From assembly GCA_947471745.1 (NCBI GenBank), contig CANJKZ010000778.1, forward strand, positions 1 through 64,000: a stretch of DNA of 64,000 bases, in the 5' to 3' direction. The notes under the pieces were generated by a model. That model saw only the letters and a list, made by a program, of their open reading frames with translations. It made no database searches and was not told the origin of the DNA. Below are positions 1-11,346 of this stretch, in pieces (positions within the stretch are counted from its first letter, which is position 1; every line of letters starts with the position of its first letter). Source of the DNA: Closterium sp. Naga37s-1 (lineage: Eukaryota; Streptophyta; Zygnematophyceae; Desmidiales; Closteriaceae). A program made the translations under genes and the position numbers.

Positions 1-925
1 CAATGGGACGATATAACTCGGGAAGCCCACAGCGCGCTGATCACCGTATGCTGCATTACCACCGCCGAATCCCTCGCAAAGCACCATCCGCAACGGCAAC
101 AACAGCGACAACGATGTTGTCGAAGTTTCCAGCATGCACGACTACGATCGCCTCGCCTATGAAGGCACCAATGAAACTGGCCTCCACATCCTTGGGCTCG
201 CCGTCGTAGTTTGCCAGCTCTCTCCCAAGGAACCCATCACTGTGCGTCAAGCTCTGCAGGGTCCTGACAGTGAGAAGTGGAGAGCATCCATGGCTGCAGA
301 AGTAGCAGCACTTGAGTGCCGCAGGGCTGGAAGTTAGTCCCTCGATTATCTGCAAAGAGGAGGAAGATACTAAGTGGAAAATGGGTTTTCCAAAATAGAA
401 CACTCGCGGATGGTTCAATCGACATGTACAAGGAACAGTGGGTGGTCCGCGACTTCGAGCAAACCCACATTGTGGACTACAATCAAACCTTTGCACCGGT
501 AGGACGGCACACTTTGGTGCGCATTCTTATCTGCATCGCCACCGTCAAGCAGAGCCCACTCTGCTAGATCAGCGTCTCCAACGCGTCCGTGTACACGATC
601 GTCGACGCCATAATTTTCGTCGAGCAACCGCACGCCTTCCAGGAAAGTGACAACGCTATCTGCCTCCTCAAAAGTCTCTCTATGGCATCAAGCAGGCACC
701 CCAACTTTAACAGCAGTACCTGCTTCTCATTGAACTTGGCTTTACCCAGCTACCTCACGACCAAGGACTACACCGGAGAGAGATACGCGAAAAGTTTATT
801 CTACTCGTCGCCTACGTGGACGATCTTCTATACTCCAGCAACGACACCGAACTGCTCGACCGCTTCAAAGAAGGCATTCAGAAGAAGCTAGAAGTGACTA
901 TTACTCGCAATGTCACTCAATCTCT
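1..925 (+). pseudogene. Ty1/copia element A, 5' fragment (linker and start of reverse transcriptase), decayed
   Basis: Translated plus-strand pieces match a copia Pol. Around 218-320 there is the segment that precedes the reverse transcriptase (EPITVRQALQGPDSEKW). A frameshift follows, then 340-540 reads as the RT N-terminus (KWVFQNRTLADGSID, then DYNQTFAPVGRHT). Near 800-900 another frame gives LLVAYVDDLLYSS, the YVDD catalytic box. At least three frame changes separate these pieces, so the gene is dead. The reading stops inside NVTQ at 920, where element B is inserted, and resumes at 8579. The element continues off the left edge, so its 5' LTR is not seen. The family assignment is secure and exact frameshift positions are approximate. 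Confidence 0.8.
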
Positions 926-2014
926 TGCGGAGATAACTTCACACGCTTGCTAGTTCACGGGGAAAGTTGGCAAGAGTTCCACTAGGAAAGGTTCCAAACA
1001 ATGGTACAGTCAGGTTGGCAAGAGAAGACTACATCAGAGCTAGCATTCAGGTCGGTCGTCTGCCAGCGCAGCATGGTCGGCCGCGTTCCAGCACGACTTG
1101 GTCGACCGCGCTCCAGCAGTGCAAAGTCGACGGCGTGCCAACGCTGCAGGTCGACGGCGTGCCAGCGTTGCTCCCGCAGAACAGCAGCGCACCTACTGCG
1201 CATGTGCTTGCATGTGATTGGCATGCTGTGCCTCGTCACCTGCACAGCGCACACACCAAGTCGTCCTCGTGCTGACGACTGCACTTGATCCGCCATGTCG
1301 ACCTCAGGATACCACCACAGAGGTCGGTCTTGCCAACATCGCCTGGGCGACCGTCGCACTCCTCCGCAGTACCTCGTCACCCAAGTAACCTGGTCGACCG
1401 GGCAACCACGTCGACCAGCTGCTCCTGTATGTGCCCGTCGACCTCCCAAGTCGACGGCCACCTCTAGTCGACCTCATCGGGTCGACCACACCCCTGGTCG
1501 ACCAGCTCCAGGTCGACGTCACTCCTGGTCGACCAGCTCCACGTCGACCAACACAGTTGTCAGCCGATCACCCAATTCGGCTACCTGAAGTCGGCGTCAC
1601 CAAGTTGACGCCCTGCTACTTGACGCCTAGCTGTTCGGCGCCCGGAGTCTCCCCTGTCGTGGTCGTCGTCGGCCCCTCCTCCGTTGACCACGACACCACC
1701 AGGCCGACCACCAGGTCGACAACACTCGTCGACCTACCACCAGGCCGACCAGCGGTCCTGTCAGCCGACCACCTGAGCCGGCTGCTCCAAGTCGGCGTCG
1801 CCAAGTCGACGCCCTCTGTAGGTCGACTTCCCACGTCGACTTCCCGAAGTCGGCGCCACCCTGAAGTCGGCGCCCGTGCAGTGGCCCCCGTGCAGGTCGC
1901 CCAACCCCGTCGACCAGTTCGCCCACTGCTGCAGGTCGACTGCTCCCTTCACACCCGACCATGAAGTCGGCTCTGCCCAAGCGAGGACGGGGCCAAACCC
2001 AACTCCCGTTGACA
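926..2014 (-). repeat. 3' LTR of copia B (1089 bp)
   Basis: This is the downstream LTR in the element's own minus-strand direction. It aligns along its length with 7398-8573 but lacks about 87 bp just after GAGATAACTTC. It is densely studded with GTCGAC and GTCGGC motifs. The purine-rich run next to it (2015-2025 read on the minus strand, ACAGAGGAG) fits a polypurine tract. Confidence 0.9.
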
Positions 2015-2164
2015 CTCCTCTGTCGCGTTCACGCTTGGGCCCCCAGCCCACACGGTAGTACTCCACGGAGAATAGCTCGTCGACGTGCACCCAACATACA
2101 GCATGTCGTCCACCGCACCAGTCATGCAAGAGGGCATGGCACCTACTTCTGCACGTCGTCGTCG

Positions 2165-3740
2165 CCATCGCCCGCGTCGGCCAGACGCACTTGACCGATT
2201 GCAACGGAGCACCAGTTGAAGGCGGATAGTGCAGCGCCTTTGTCAGGAAGTCGGTCGGCTGCTCAGCAGTCGGGATGTACTTCAGTGAAAACTTCCCGCG
2301 CTTCACCATGTGCTGCAGCCATGCATGTCGCAGCTCCATGTGTTTGAGGTTGCACACCCCATGCCCTCGGCGACAGTGATGGCCGATTTGTTGTCCACTC
2401 GCAGGATAGTCGGCTTCCCGGCGTCCAGCTGCCGGAACTCTGCAAGGAGGAAGCGAAGGCGGCGTCCCTCCTTGCCAGCTTCGGTGGCCGCCACATACTC
2501 CGACACGGTCGACGACAGCGTCACGCACTTGATGCGCTGGCTCGACCAGGAGACTTTGGCCCCTCCGTGGACGAACAAGAAGCCGCCTGTGCTCGTCCGG
2601 CTCTGCTTGTCACTGGCGTCGTTGGCGTCCACGTAGCCGACCAGCTCCAGCGACTCTGGCCCACCGTCGAACTCCAGGGCGGTGTCACGCGTGTTGGCGA
2701 GGTAGGTGAGGCAGCGGTCGACCTCACGCCAGTGCTGGTCGCTCCTCACCGTGAGGCCGCTCCCCAGCTTGCTGCAGGTGAAGGCGACGTCCGGCCTCGT
2801 CGTTGTCACCGCGAACTGCAGCGAGCCGACCTTTTGCCGGTACTCCTCCTCCTGGCGCTCCTGCGCCTCCTCGTCATCGAAGGTGAGCTCGGCGTAGGCG
2901 TCGACCGAGACCAGCGTCTTCGGAGTAAGCCCGGTCTGCTCCTCGTCAATGAAGCGCCTACGCAGCTTGTCGGCATAGCCCTGCTGGTGCAGCCACAGCT
3001 TCCCCGCCAACCTGTCGCGGACGATCTCCAGCCAGAGGTACTTCTGCACCGGCGAGATCTCACGCAGCTCGAAGGCAAACTCCAGCAGCCCCTTCAGCTC
3101 CTTCAGCATCTCGGTGCTGCTGCTGGCGGCGAGCAGGTCGTCGACGTAGACCAGCACCCAGCAGGCCACTCCGTCGTTGCCGACCTTGAAGTACAGAGCC
3201 TCGTGGACCTGGCTCTTCTTCCACTTGGCGCCGACCAGCACATCGTTGAGCGCCAAGTACCACACCAGCGCCGACTGCTCCAGCCCGTACAGGCTCTTCA
3301 GCAGCTTGCACACCCGGCCGGGTCTGTCGTTGAAGTAGTCCGGCTGGGACATGTATAGCACCCGGTCGAGCTTGCTCTGCAGGAAGGCGTTCTTCATGTC
3401 GAGCTGCATCAGGTTGAGGTTGAGGACGGCGATAATGCTGAGGAAGATCCTCAGCGTGACGTAGCTGCCCACCGGTGCGAACGTCTCGTCGTAGTCGGCG
3501 CCATATACCTAGTTGAAGCCCTTCACGACCAGCCTCGCCTTCTCGCGTTTAACGGTGTCGTCGACGTGGTACTTCGTCGTCAGCACCCACCGGTTCTTCA
3601 TGATGTTCACTCCCGGCGGGCGTTCGACCAGCTCCCAAGTGCCCATGTTGATGAGGCTGCGGATCTCCTCCTCTATGGCAGCCTTCACCACCGGGCCCTT
3701 CCAGCTCGCCAACGCCTCCTTCGCCGTCATCGTCGAGATG
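2165..3740 (-). pseudogene. Copia B reverse transcriptase and RNase H
   Basis: The main open stretch (3472-2303, 389 residues) contains the RT core: MQLDMKNAFLQ, KSLYGLEQSALVW, then VLVYVDDLLAA with the YVDD catalytic aspartates. RNase H motifs follow: GYVDANDASDKQSRTSTGG, LSSTVSEYVAATEA and LRVDNKSAI. The upstream piece (3730-3509) has MGTWELVERPPG and KARLVVKGFN and ends in one TAG exactly where copia proteins have Gln. Beyond 2303 the frame shifts, and the RNase H tail (HMELRHAWLQHM, PTAEQPTDFLTKAL) continues in another frame to about 2200. Losses are few, so the copy is old but recognisable. Confidence 0.88.
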
Positions 3741-5903
3741 TCCCAACGATGCTTGGAAACTCTTCAACCTCCTCGGCGTCGTCATACGTCAGGTCGTCTT
3801 CGTCCACGTCGTACACCGTGGTGAAGGCAGCGGGGACGAAGAATTCAGGTGGCCTCCGAATTCGGCCTGACTTTTGGGGTGTAGGCTGAGCCTCCACCAC
3901 GTCGCTCTTGGTGGAGTCCTCCGCATCCCCTCCTTCGTCACTGGCTTTGCTGCCCTCGTTTCCCTGCGGCACCTCGGTTGGCTTCCTGGCCGACTTCTCC
4001 TCTGTGGTCGGTTCCTCTGCCGACTGCCTGGTTGCGGACTGCTCCGTGGTCGGCTTCACCGCTGCCCGCTCTCCTGTCGGCTGCTGCCCTGCTGGTGCCT
4101 TCTTCGCCGGCTTCACCCAAGTCGGCTGTTCCTCCTCGACCTTCGACTTCACTCCCACGTCGACTTGCCGCTCGTCATGTCGGCCACCGGCGATGCCCTT
4201 GGCCGGCACCGAAGGCGACGTCCCACTACTCCCCTCATCGCCGGAGGCCGACACAGGAGTCAGTCCGCGCAGGTCGGCCACGAGGGGAGGGGCAGGGGTC
4301 GTAGGGAGAGGGGAAGGGGAAGGAGGACGGACGACCTCGGCGTCCGCATCAACAAGCTCACCGACCTCGGCGAGCAGAGGCAGCATCGCCGTTGAGGTGT
4401 CGGTCGGCGGGGTGGTCGGCGTCCGTCCTGACACTAGCCAATGCTCCAACTTCCACACCTCCAGCGACAGATCCTCGTAAAACACCACGTCCGACGTGGT
4501 GACCACCCGGTTGTCGGCGATGTTGAGGAGCTCCCAGCCCTTGCTCTCCGCCGACACGCCGAGGTGGAGGCCCCACTTGGCCTTCGGCTTCAGCTTCCCA
4601 CCACGCTGCTGCTGGGGGACAAGAACTGCGCCATGCAGCCCCACACCCGGGCCATCGACAAGTCGGGCTTCGTCCCAGTGAGCAGCTGGTACGGCGTCGT
4701 CCCCGGCGGCAGCGTCGACCGCTCAAGGCAGTTACGGACCCAGACGGCCTGCCGTAGTAGAGCGAGGTGCCACCAGTGGTGCTGCACGCCCATGTGTAGC
4801 AGCATCGTCCGCACGGACTCCACCACCGTCCTCATCTCCCGCTCTGCCATGCCGTTCTGCTGCGGGGTGTACGGGCAGGTAAGGTCGTGGACGATCCCCT
4901 TGCCGTCCACGAAGTTGGTGAATGCCCGGCCGAGGAACTCTCCTTCTCGGTCGGAGCGTAGCATCACCACCGACTTCTTTGCCTGCCGCTCCACCAACAC
5001 CAGCCACTTCTGGAACTCCATCAGCACGTCCGAGTTCTTGGCGACCGGCCTCACCCACACGTAGCGGGTCTTGCGGTCCTTCAACAGTAAGAATACAGGC
5101 TGCAGTCCTTGGCAGCCACGCGAAACGGCCCCGCACAAGGCGATGTGCACAACGGCCAGCACGTCGTTGGCGTCGGAGCCCTGGTCGGGAAGGTGTGACG
5201 CGCCAGCTTCCCGCCGACACACGAGACACACGGTGAGTCGGCGCCCGGACGCCGACTTGAGGTCCAGGCCCAGTGGCGACCCCGTGCTTTGCGATTTCCT
5301 TATGGTGTCCATGCTGACGTGAGCAAGCCTCGCATGCAGCCTGTCCGCCGTCGACTTCGTCGCCGAGTCGATCGCCTGCAGGGCAACAACCTCCGTCGTG
5401 GGCGACGTCGACCTCATTGAGCAGGGACGCCAGGTCAGTGCAGAGGACTCGCCCCGTATAGTACGTCCGACCAGAGGACGTCTCCTGCCACCGAGACGAG
5501 CAACATCACATCGCCGTTCCTCCTGCAGCTTCACGCCGTTCTCCTTCAGCTGGTCGGCCGAAAGCAGGTTCGCTCGCACACCCGGGACATAGAGCACGTC
5601 GGGGATGAGCACCTGCTTCCCGGCCTCCCCCTTGCGGGGGGACAGTGCCTCGGCCCTGGACGTCCTGCAGCGCCCCATTGAAGCCGCGCACGTGCTTGAT
5701 GTCGCCGATCGGCTGAAGGTCGACGAAGACCTCCTTCGTCCCCCATCAGGTTGGTGGGAAGCAGCCACTGGTTCCAGCAGGACCACTGCCGAGTTTGCCT
5801 GCACAGGCTGCCGCCATTGCCTAGAAGTCCTCGCCAGCCTCCGGCGCCAGCGAGATGGTCGGCTCCACGACGCCGACCAGCGAGCACGACGCCGTCTTGT
5901 CAT
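3727..5903 (-). pseudogene. Copia B protease-integrase region and variable linker
   Basis: One frame (5903-4590) carries the end of the protease region (LIPDVLYVPGVRANLLSADQL), the GAG-pre-integrase segment (RLHARLAHVSMDTI, CLVCRREAGASHLP) and integrase core landmarks (LRSDREGEFLG, TCPYTPQQNGMAEREMRTV). This supplies the second Asp and the Glu of the DDE triad. The first-Asp region is altered (VHIALCGAVS in place of a typical HTDLCGP). A second frame (4644-3727) holds the integrase tail (WGLHLGVSAESKGWELL, VVTTSDVVFYEDLSLEVWKLEHW), then a 200-residue Pro/Thr/Glu-rich linker to RT. The two overlap at 4590-4644, implying a frameshift there. Confidence 0.85.
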
Positions 5904-6059
5904 CCCGCCCCTTGCCGCCAGCAGAGGAGTCGTCGTCCTTCGCCCGAGGTCGACGTTGTCGACTGCTTTTCCTTGCGCGGCATACTCTCCCGGCCGAGGG
6001 CGACGTCCAGCCGACCTCCCTCGGCCTCCCTTGGCGTCGTCGTCGTCCGAGTCACTGCG

Positions 6060-7000
6060 GTCGTGGCACTTGAAGGAGAGGTGGTCTGGGCTCTGGCAGA
6101 TCCAGCATTCCCGACGTCAACTTCCTCCTCCTTGACCGCCACCCGTGGCCGACTTCTGCTGGTCGGCGTCCTTCGCCGGCTTCCACCTGCTGCTACCACC
6201 ACCTTGCTCGCCGGGGCGACGTAGTTCACCTGCGGAAGGAGCTCCTGGGACCGCTCAGCCTCTTGCATTGCCTCGTCCTGCATGATGTACGAGGTCAAGG
6301 TGTCCTCGTTGAGCGTCGCCCGTGTGCTCGGCGCCAGGACAGCCGCTTCAGCAGGTTTGTAGCTGCTCGGGAGCCCCTACATGACATTGCACGACGTACG
6401 ACGCCGTCGAGTACTACGCGCCGGCCATCCTGATGGTGGCGAGAATTCACCGAGCTCGGTTGCAGTAGTCGGTCGCCGTCTCCTGGTCGCCCATACGCAT
6501 GTGCGTCAGCTGTCCCTCCAGCTGGGAGATGAACAAGTCGTCGGTGACTTGTAGGTCAAATCGATGAAGTGCCACACTCGGTGGCCGGCGTCGAAATACT
6601 CGCTGCACCACTTAAAGGCGATTCTTGCTCGCCCGGCAAGCAGCCACTGCGAGATGACCGTAAAGGTCAGCAGCTGCACGGCGCGAAACTCTGCTTGCAA
6701 GTCGGGGTAGATCTCTTCCGGCGTCGCCACGGTTGCCACGGGCGAAGCCGATTAGCCCGGCGATCTCCAGATGGGGCTCGATGGCTTCCTTCCACGTGAG
6801 TATGTCGGGTCGATCCGACCAGCAGAGGGGGTGACCAGAAGATCCTGTCGGGCGGTAAACTTGAAGTAGGCCGTAGCTCGGTGCAATTCTGCCCACTGTC
6901 ACATGGGTCGCCGACATCGGCGACAATCCGCTTCGACGTCCTCCGACGTCGCCCTGCGAGGCACCTGCAGCCGCCGACGACTGCATCTCTGCACGCCGCC
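6060..7000 (-). pseudogene. Copia B gag with CCHC zinc knuckle
   Basis: Minus-strand pieces in different frames make up a copia-type capsid: WKEAIEPHLEIAGLIGFA near 6770-6830 and PEEIYPDLQAEFRAVQLLTF near 6660-6730. A nucleocapsid zinc knuckle lies near 6070-6115, reading CWICQSPDHLSFKC, a perfect CX2CX4HX4C. The basic, low-complexity region after the knuckle is frame-shifted relative to pol. The capsid start cannot be fixed because frames break between 6600 and 7070. Confidence 0.75.
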
Positions 7001-7397
7001 GACTTCACGGCGTGTATCACACCTCGCCTGCCTCGACGTGCCTCCCGCACTGCTGCCGACTTGACCACCACCGGCGTTCACGCCCACGTCGATGCCGCCT
7101 TCGTCGTTCACCGGTCGAGGAGAGGCAGGTCGAGAAGGATGCTCAGTCGCCCACATGGTGCGACGTCCAGCCTCGACGACCAACCCAAGGCAGGTCGCCA
7201 TACTCGTTGGCCTCGTGCTTTCTCCTTGCATTCTCCAGCCGTGCCCTCCAGGGTGTCCACCACCCCTGCGTCACCTACGGCTCCTACCATGGTGACTGCC
7301 GCACAACTGCCGGCCTACAACAACGAATTAGGTAAGTGATGTCTATGTCGACCTGACTGAAATGTAAGTCGTGTGCCGTCCTACGCTCACCGCACCA
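7001..7397 (-). other. Copia B 5' leader
   Basis: This lies between the 5' LTR and the first gag-like residues. Directly inside the LTR the minus strand reads TGGTGCGGTGAGCG. It starts with TGG as primer sites do, but it does not match tRNA-iMet, so the primer tRNA is undetermined. No gene is visible. Confidence 0.5.
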
Positions 7398-8573
7398 TGC
7401 GGAGATAACTTCAGCAACAGGAGCTAGAATATAGGCTAGGCACGGGTGCTTGTGTGATTTCTGCGTTCGTTTGTTCCTTAGTCGTTTCCTTGTGCGCACA
7501 CGCTTGCTAGTTCACGGGAAAGTTGGCAAGAGTTCCACTAGGAAAAGTTCCAGAACAATGGTACAATCAGGTTGGCAAGTGAAGACTACATCAGAGCTAG
7601 CATTCAGGTCGGTCGTCTGCCAGCGCAGCATGGTCGACCGCGTTCCAGCACGACTTGGTCGACCGCGCTCCAGCAGTGCAAAGTCGATGGCGTGCCAACG
7701 CTGCAGGTCGACGGCGTGTCAGCGTTGCTCTCGCAGAACAGCAGCACACATACTTTGCATGTGCTCACAAGTGATTGGCATGCTGTGCCTCGTCACCTGC
7801 ACAGTGCACACACCAAGTCGTCCTCGTGCTAACGATCTGCACTTGGTCCGCCACGTCGACCTCGGGATACCACCACAGAGGTCGGTCTCGCAAACATCGC
7901 CTGGGCGACCGTCGCCACTCCTCCGCAGAACCCGTCACCCAGGTAACCTGGTCGACCGGGCAACCACGTCGACCAGCTGCTCCTGTATGTGCCCGTCGAA
8001 CTCCCAAGTCGACGGCCACCTCCAGTCGACCTCACCAGGTCGACCACACCCCTGGTCGACCAGCTCCAGGTCGACGTCACTCCTGGTCGACCAGCTCCAC
8101 GTCGACCAGCACAGTTGTCAGCCGACCACCCAAGTCGGCTACCCGAAGTCGGCTGTCACCAAGTTGACGCCCTGCTACTCGACGCCTAGCTGCTCGGCGT
8201 CCGGAGTCTCCCCTGTCGTGGTCGTCGTCGGCCCCCCTCTCCGTCGACCACCAAGTCAGGTCGACCACCAGGTCGACAACACTCGTCGACCTACCACTTG
8301 ACCGACCAGCGGTCCTGTCAGCCGACCACCTGAGCCGGCTGCCCCAAGTTGGCGTCACCAAGTCGACGCCCTCCGTTTAGGTCGACTTCCCAGGTTGACT
8401 TCCCGAAGTCGGCGCCACCCTGAAGTCGGCGCCCGTTGCAGTGGCCCCCGTGCAGGTCGCCCAACCCCGTCGACCAGTTCGCTCACTCCCCGTCGACCTG
8501 CTCCCTTCACACCCGACCACGAAGTCGGCTCCGCCCAAGCGAGGACGGGGCCCAAACCCAACTCCCGCTGACA
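7398..8573 (-). repeat. 5' LTR of copia B (1176 bp)
   Basis: This is the upstream LTR in minus orientation, paired with 926-2014. It retains the roughly 87-bp block missing from the other LTR. It has dozens of GTCGAC/GTCGGC motifs, mainly in 7600-8530. It ends at CTGACA immediately before the TCTCT target duplication. Confidence 0.92.
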
Positions 8574-8578
8574 TCTCT

Positions 8579-9420
8579 TGGTCTCAACGTCACTCAAACT
8601 TCCACCTCCATTTGCCTTTCGGCCACCAAATATGCCGAAACACTCGCGAAGAAATTCACAACCCCACTACTCCCTTCCGCACGCCTCCCCCTAACCACGA
8701 ACCAGACACCAATCCGCTCTTGGTCGAAGACCATCGCCTCTATTTGCCTCCTACTCGCCGCCGTCACGTGCCGACCGGATCTCTCCTACGTAGCAAGCCA
8801 GCTCGCATAGTACATGTGCCGTCCTGAAGGGTAGATTCTACTAGACCTACGTCGAGCACTACAATACTTCGTATCCACTCCCGACATGGGACTCGCCTAC
8901 TCAGCTAATTTAACCTCTACACTTCATCTGCGTGGCTATGTGGATGCGGATCACGCTAAGATCCTGATAACAGACGCTCCCGCACAGGCTTTGTATTCCA
9001 ACTCGAACCCGCTGGACCCATCTCACAGAAATAGGAATTGGTCGCCCTTTTGTCAGCTGAAGCCGAATTCATTACCACCGGCGCAGATTTTTGCGAAGGG
9101 CTATACATGATGGAACTCTTGCAGAAAGCGAAAGTGACGATGAATGGGCACTTCACATTATTCTGCGACAACCAGAGCGCGACCAAATTTGTGAATAAGC
9201 CCGGCTTCGTGAATTGCACGGAGCATATCTTCTTCGTCAAGGTCGAGATTGACGAAGGCAATATCAGACTCACATATTGTCCGGCTGGTGACATGGCAGC
9301 GGTTTTTTTTACCAAGAAGCTGCTACATCACAAGTTCCAACACTCCACCAACCTTTGCGGGATCTCGAAGAAATCCCACGTGGCTCACCTTCAGAAATTA
9401 AGGGGAGTGTTGAAATAACC
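8579..9420 (+). pseudogene. Ty1/copia element A, 3' fragment (RT end and RNase H)
   Basis: This continues the reading interrupted at 925. Starting LGLNVTQTSTSICLSATKYAETLAKKF, it passes through RPDLSYVASQLA and, after frame changes, LRGYVDADHA, LLSAEAEFITTGADFCEGLYM, LFCDNQSATKF and EHIFFVKVEIDEG. It ends near 9417 (HLQKLRGVLK). These are the tail of RT and a copia RNase H with its D-E-D residues. The last 370 bases are one open frame (9038-9418) while the earlier part is broken. A purine run AAATTAAGGGGAG directly after the stop fits a polypurine tract before an LTR at 9408. Confidence 0.85.
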
Positions 9421-9843
9421 GAATGGTACTGTAAACATTCTTGAAGGTTCTCATCTTAGCTCTTCGCTTCATAATGAAGCAACGCACTATACGAATACCG
9501 CGCTAGCTCGTATAGAGCACGCGCCAAACAAAGAGCCACGCGAAGGTAAAAAGTCGCAAGTCAACGGTCGCGACTGTTGACCATCTAGTAACCGTTTTCG
9601 CATATTACACGTTGCAACTGGTAACTTTCGAGTATAGCAAGAGTCACGGTAACTGTAGAAATGTAATACAGTTAATAAGGGAATGTACTCCTTAGATTAC
9701 ATTGTCAGTAGATCTGCACTGTGGATGCCCGATTGATCCTGGAGAGGGTTACAGGCGCGGTCGCCTGGGGGGTTATGGGCGCACTGACCCGCTACTGAAA
9801 CAAGCCCTTTTATCCCAATGGTCTAGTGGTTGGGATCCTGACA
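9408..9843 (+). repeat. Probable 3' LTR of copia A
   Basis: Directly after a polypurine tract the sequence reads TGTTGAAATAACC, a typical copia LTR start. A plausible end is CCTGACA at 9843. No second copy is in the window because the left LTR lies off the edge, so the right end is a guess and no target duplication can be checked. No coding is seen inside. Confidence 0.5.
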
Positions 9844-9885
9844 TACATGGCTAGCTAGAATTGCTATTTTAAATCCTTCGTATCT
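9812..9885 (+). other. tRNA-like sequence (A-box match)
   Basis: TGGTCTAGTGGTTGGGATCC at 9819-9838 closely resembles the D-arm/A-box of eukaryotic tRNA-Glu or Asp genes. A weak B-box-like ATTTTAAATCC lies about 50 bases on. The anticodon and acceptor stems do not pair, so this is not a functional tRNA. It may be a tRNA relic or the head of a tRNA-derived SINE. Confidence 0.3.
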
Positions 9886-9984
9886 CTATCTTTATTTTCT
9901 TGTTATCTTTGAATTATTATAACAAGGTCATTTCAAAGCTTCATTGTCGTTTCTACATACCTGGTTTAAACCAAGTAGTAATCT

Positions 9985-11056
9985 TCTACTTTGTTGTTTA
10001 TCAGACCCGTACGTCAACCTTCGTCGTGCCGATCCTGTTCACATTGAAGAAGGACGGCGGCATTCGCATGTGCATCGACTATCGTGCGCTCAACCGGGTT
10101 ACAATGAAATCTCGCTATCCGATCCCACGCACCGATGACCTCCTCGAGATTGTCACAATACTACCTTCCGAACCCGCTATGGCAGTTACGAGTCCGCTGT
10201 GATGCCTTTCGGCCTCACAAACACGCGAAAATTCAGCTCACCATGAACAGGGTGTTTCGCAACCTTCTCAACAAGTGCATTATCGTCTATTTGGACGATG
10301 TTTTGATTTTCAGCAGGACGAGCGAGCAGCACCTCCGCGACCGCGTCTAGTGTTTAAAAGGTTGCAGGACAACCCGCGTCTAGTGTTTAAAAGGTTGTAG
10401 GAAATGTCACCGAAGCTTCAGATTTTGCCATCGGCGTTGTGCTATTCCAGGATTTCAGCAACAGCTTACAATTGATTGCCTATGAGTCACGCAAATTGCA
10501 GGCAGCCAAGCGCACCTACCCAATTCACGAGAAGGAGATGCTGGCCATCATTCACGCGTTTAAACTGTGGCGCTGCTACCTAGCAGGTGCCGACGTCACT
10601 GTGCGAACGGACCACAAATCCCTTCGCGCGCAGCCCAACTCCAACCCGCGACAAATCTGGTGGCTCAACTATGTGGATTCGCAATTTCATTACCGCATCA
10701 CCTACGAAAAGGGCGAATAACATCGCCGACGCCCTGACCTGCCCGACAGTTCAAACTGCTGCAAGGCTATTCACCCACGATCCACATAATTTACTGAACC
10801 CGAACCCAAACTACTGATCACCCACTCGAACCCGCTCGTTTCGGAGCTATTCACCCACGATCCATTCTTCACGACTAGCAACCATCTGCAGGCAACGATG
10901 CAGGAGGGGGATTATCACTTAAAAGCTAGAACTGGCCAAGTTTGAGAACCCGCTTATCGCCCGTTACGAGAATTGCTTATCCAGGAGGTCGACTATTCGA
11001 ACCTCTCCGGACATTTCGGAGTTGACAAGATGCAGAAAATTCTGCACTGTCAGTAT
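9985..11056 (+). pseudogene. Ty3/gypsy Pol remnant (RT, RNase H, zinc-binding integrase start)
   Basis: The frame 9900-10202 includes [21 protein letters not shown] and [13 protein letters not shown], the RT N-terminal core. There is then a deletion, followed by MNRVFRNLLNKCIIVYLDDVLIFS (10240-10310) with the YLDD box. RNase H follows (10439-10720: YESRKLQAAKRTYPIHEKEMLAI, ADVTVRTDHKSL, NNIADALTCPT). Near 10975-11050 the reading LIQEVDYSNLSGHFGVDKMQ corresponds to the H2C2 integrase N-terminus. The RT palm between the two blocks is missing. The pieces are related in sequence to gypsy element E but in the opposite orientation. Confidence 0.82.
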
Positions 11057-11346
11057 TATTGCCCGCCAGTGTTGCCGCTGGTTGCGGCGCCCCATCCGCC
11101 AGTATCGCTCGTTCCCCATCCGCCGGCGTTTCCCCACCCCCGTTCATTGGAGGTGCTCTCTTCTTTCTCAGCACCCCATCCGGTCCAGACGAATCTTCCG
11201 CGCACCTCGGCAAGGCTCCGTTGGCAAAGCTCCTCTGGTTCGCGTCGCGCCAGTTCTTCTTCTTGTGCCACTGTGAGCTTCTTCGTGGGGTCGCGCCATT
11301 GCGTATAATTTTTTATGAACGCCTCCTTTGTGTAGGGACGCGGCAC
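11056..11346 (-). CDS. Unrecognised ORF, 96 residues, Gly/Trp-rich C-terminus
   Basis: The frame begins MPRPYTKEAFIKNYTQWRDP, has a charged middle (EEELARREPEELCQR), and ends in repeated GWG motifs. I do not recognise a family. Its right end abuts decayed copia gag-pol DNA and its left end abuts the gypsy remnant, so it may be part of an element's gag or pure chance. No start context or intron signal supports expression. Confidence 0.2.
   Translation of the reverse strand: MPRPYTKEAFIKNYTQWRDPTKKLTVAQEEELARREPEELCQRSLAEVRGRFVWTGWGAEKEESTSNERGWGNAGGWGTSDTGGWGAATSGNTGGQ

Larger units (their letters stand above)
926..8573 (-). mobile_element. Ty1/copia element B, full-length but decayed, nested in element A
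   Basis: Two long direct repeats (926-2014 and 7398-8573) enclose a minus-strand copia coding region in the order gag, protease, integrase, RT, RNase H. On the plus strand each repeat begins TGCGGAGATAAC and ends CCCG(T/C)TGACA, giving the TG...CA ends of LTRs. TCTCT occurs at 921-925 and again at 8574-8578, a 5-bp target duplication. Removing the element and one TCTCT restores the copia A frame NVTQ-SLGLNVTQ, which confirms the boundaries independently. The pol frame carries several stops and frameshifts, so the copy is not autonomous. Confidence 0.93.

Noticed and set aside
2567-3358. A 263-residue plus-strand ORF opposite the copia B RT
   Set aside because: It is the antisense shadow of the RT reading frame, with no domain and no start context.
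9962-9973. Palindrome TGGTTTAAACCA as a MITE end
   Set aside because: No partner end or TTAA duplication pair was found nearby.
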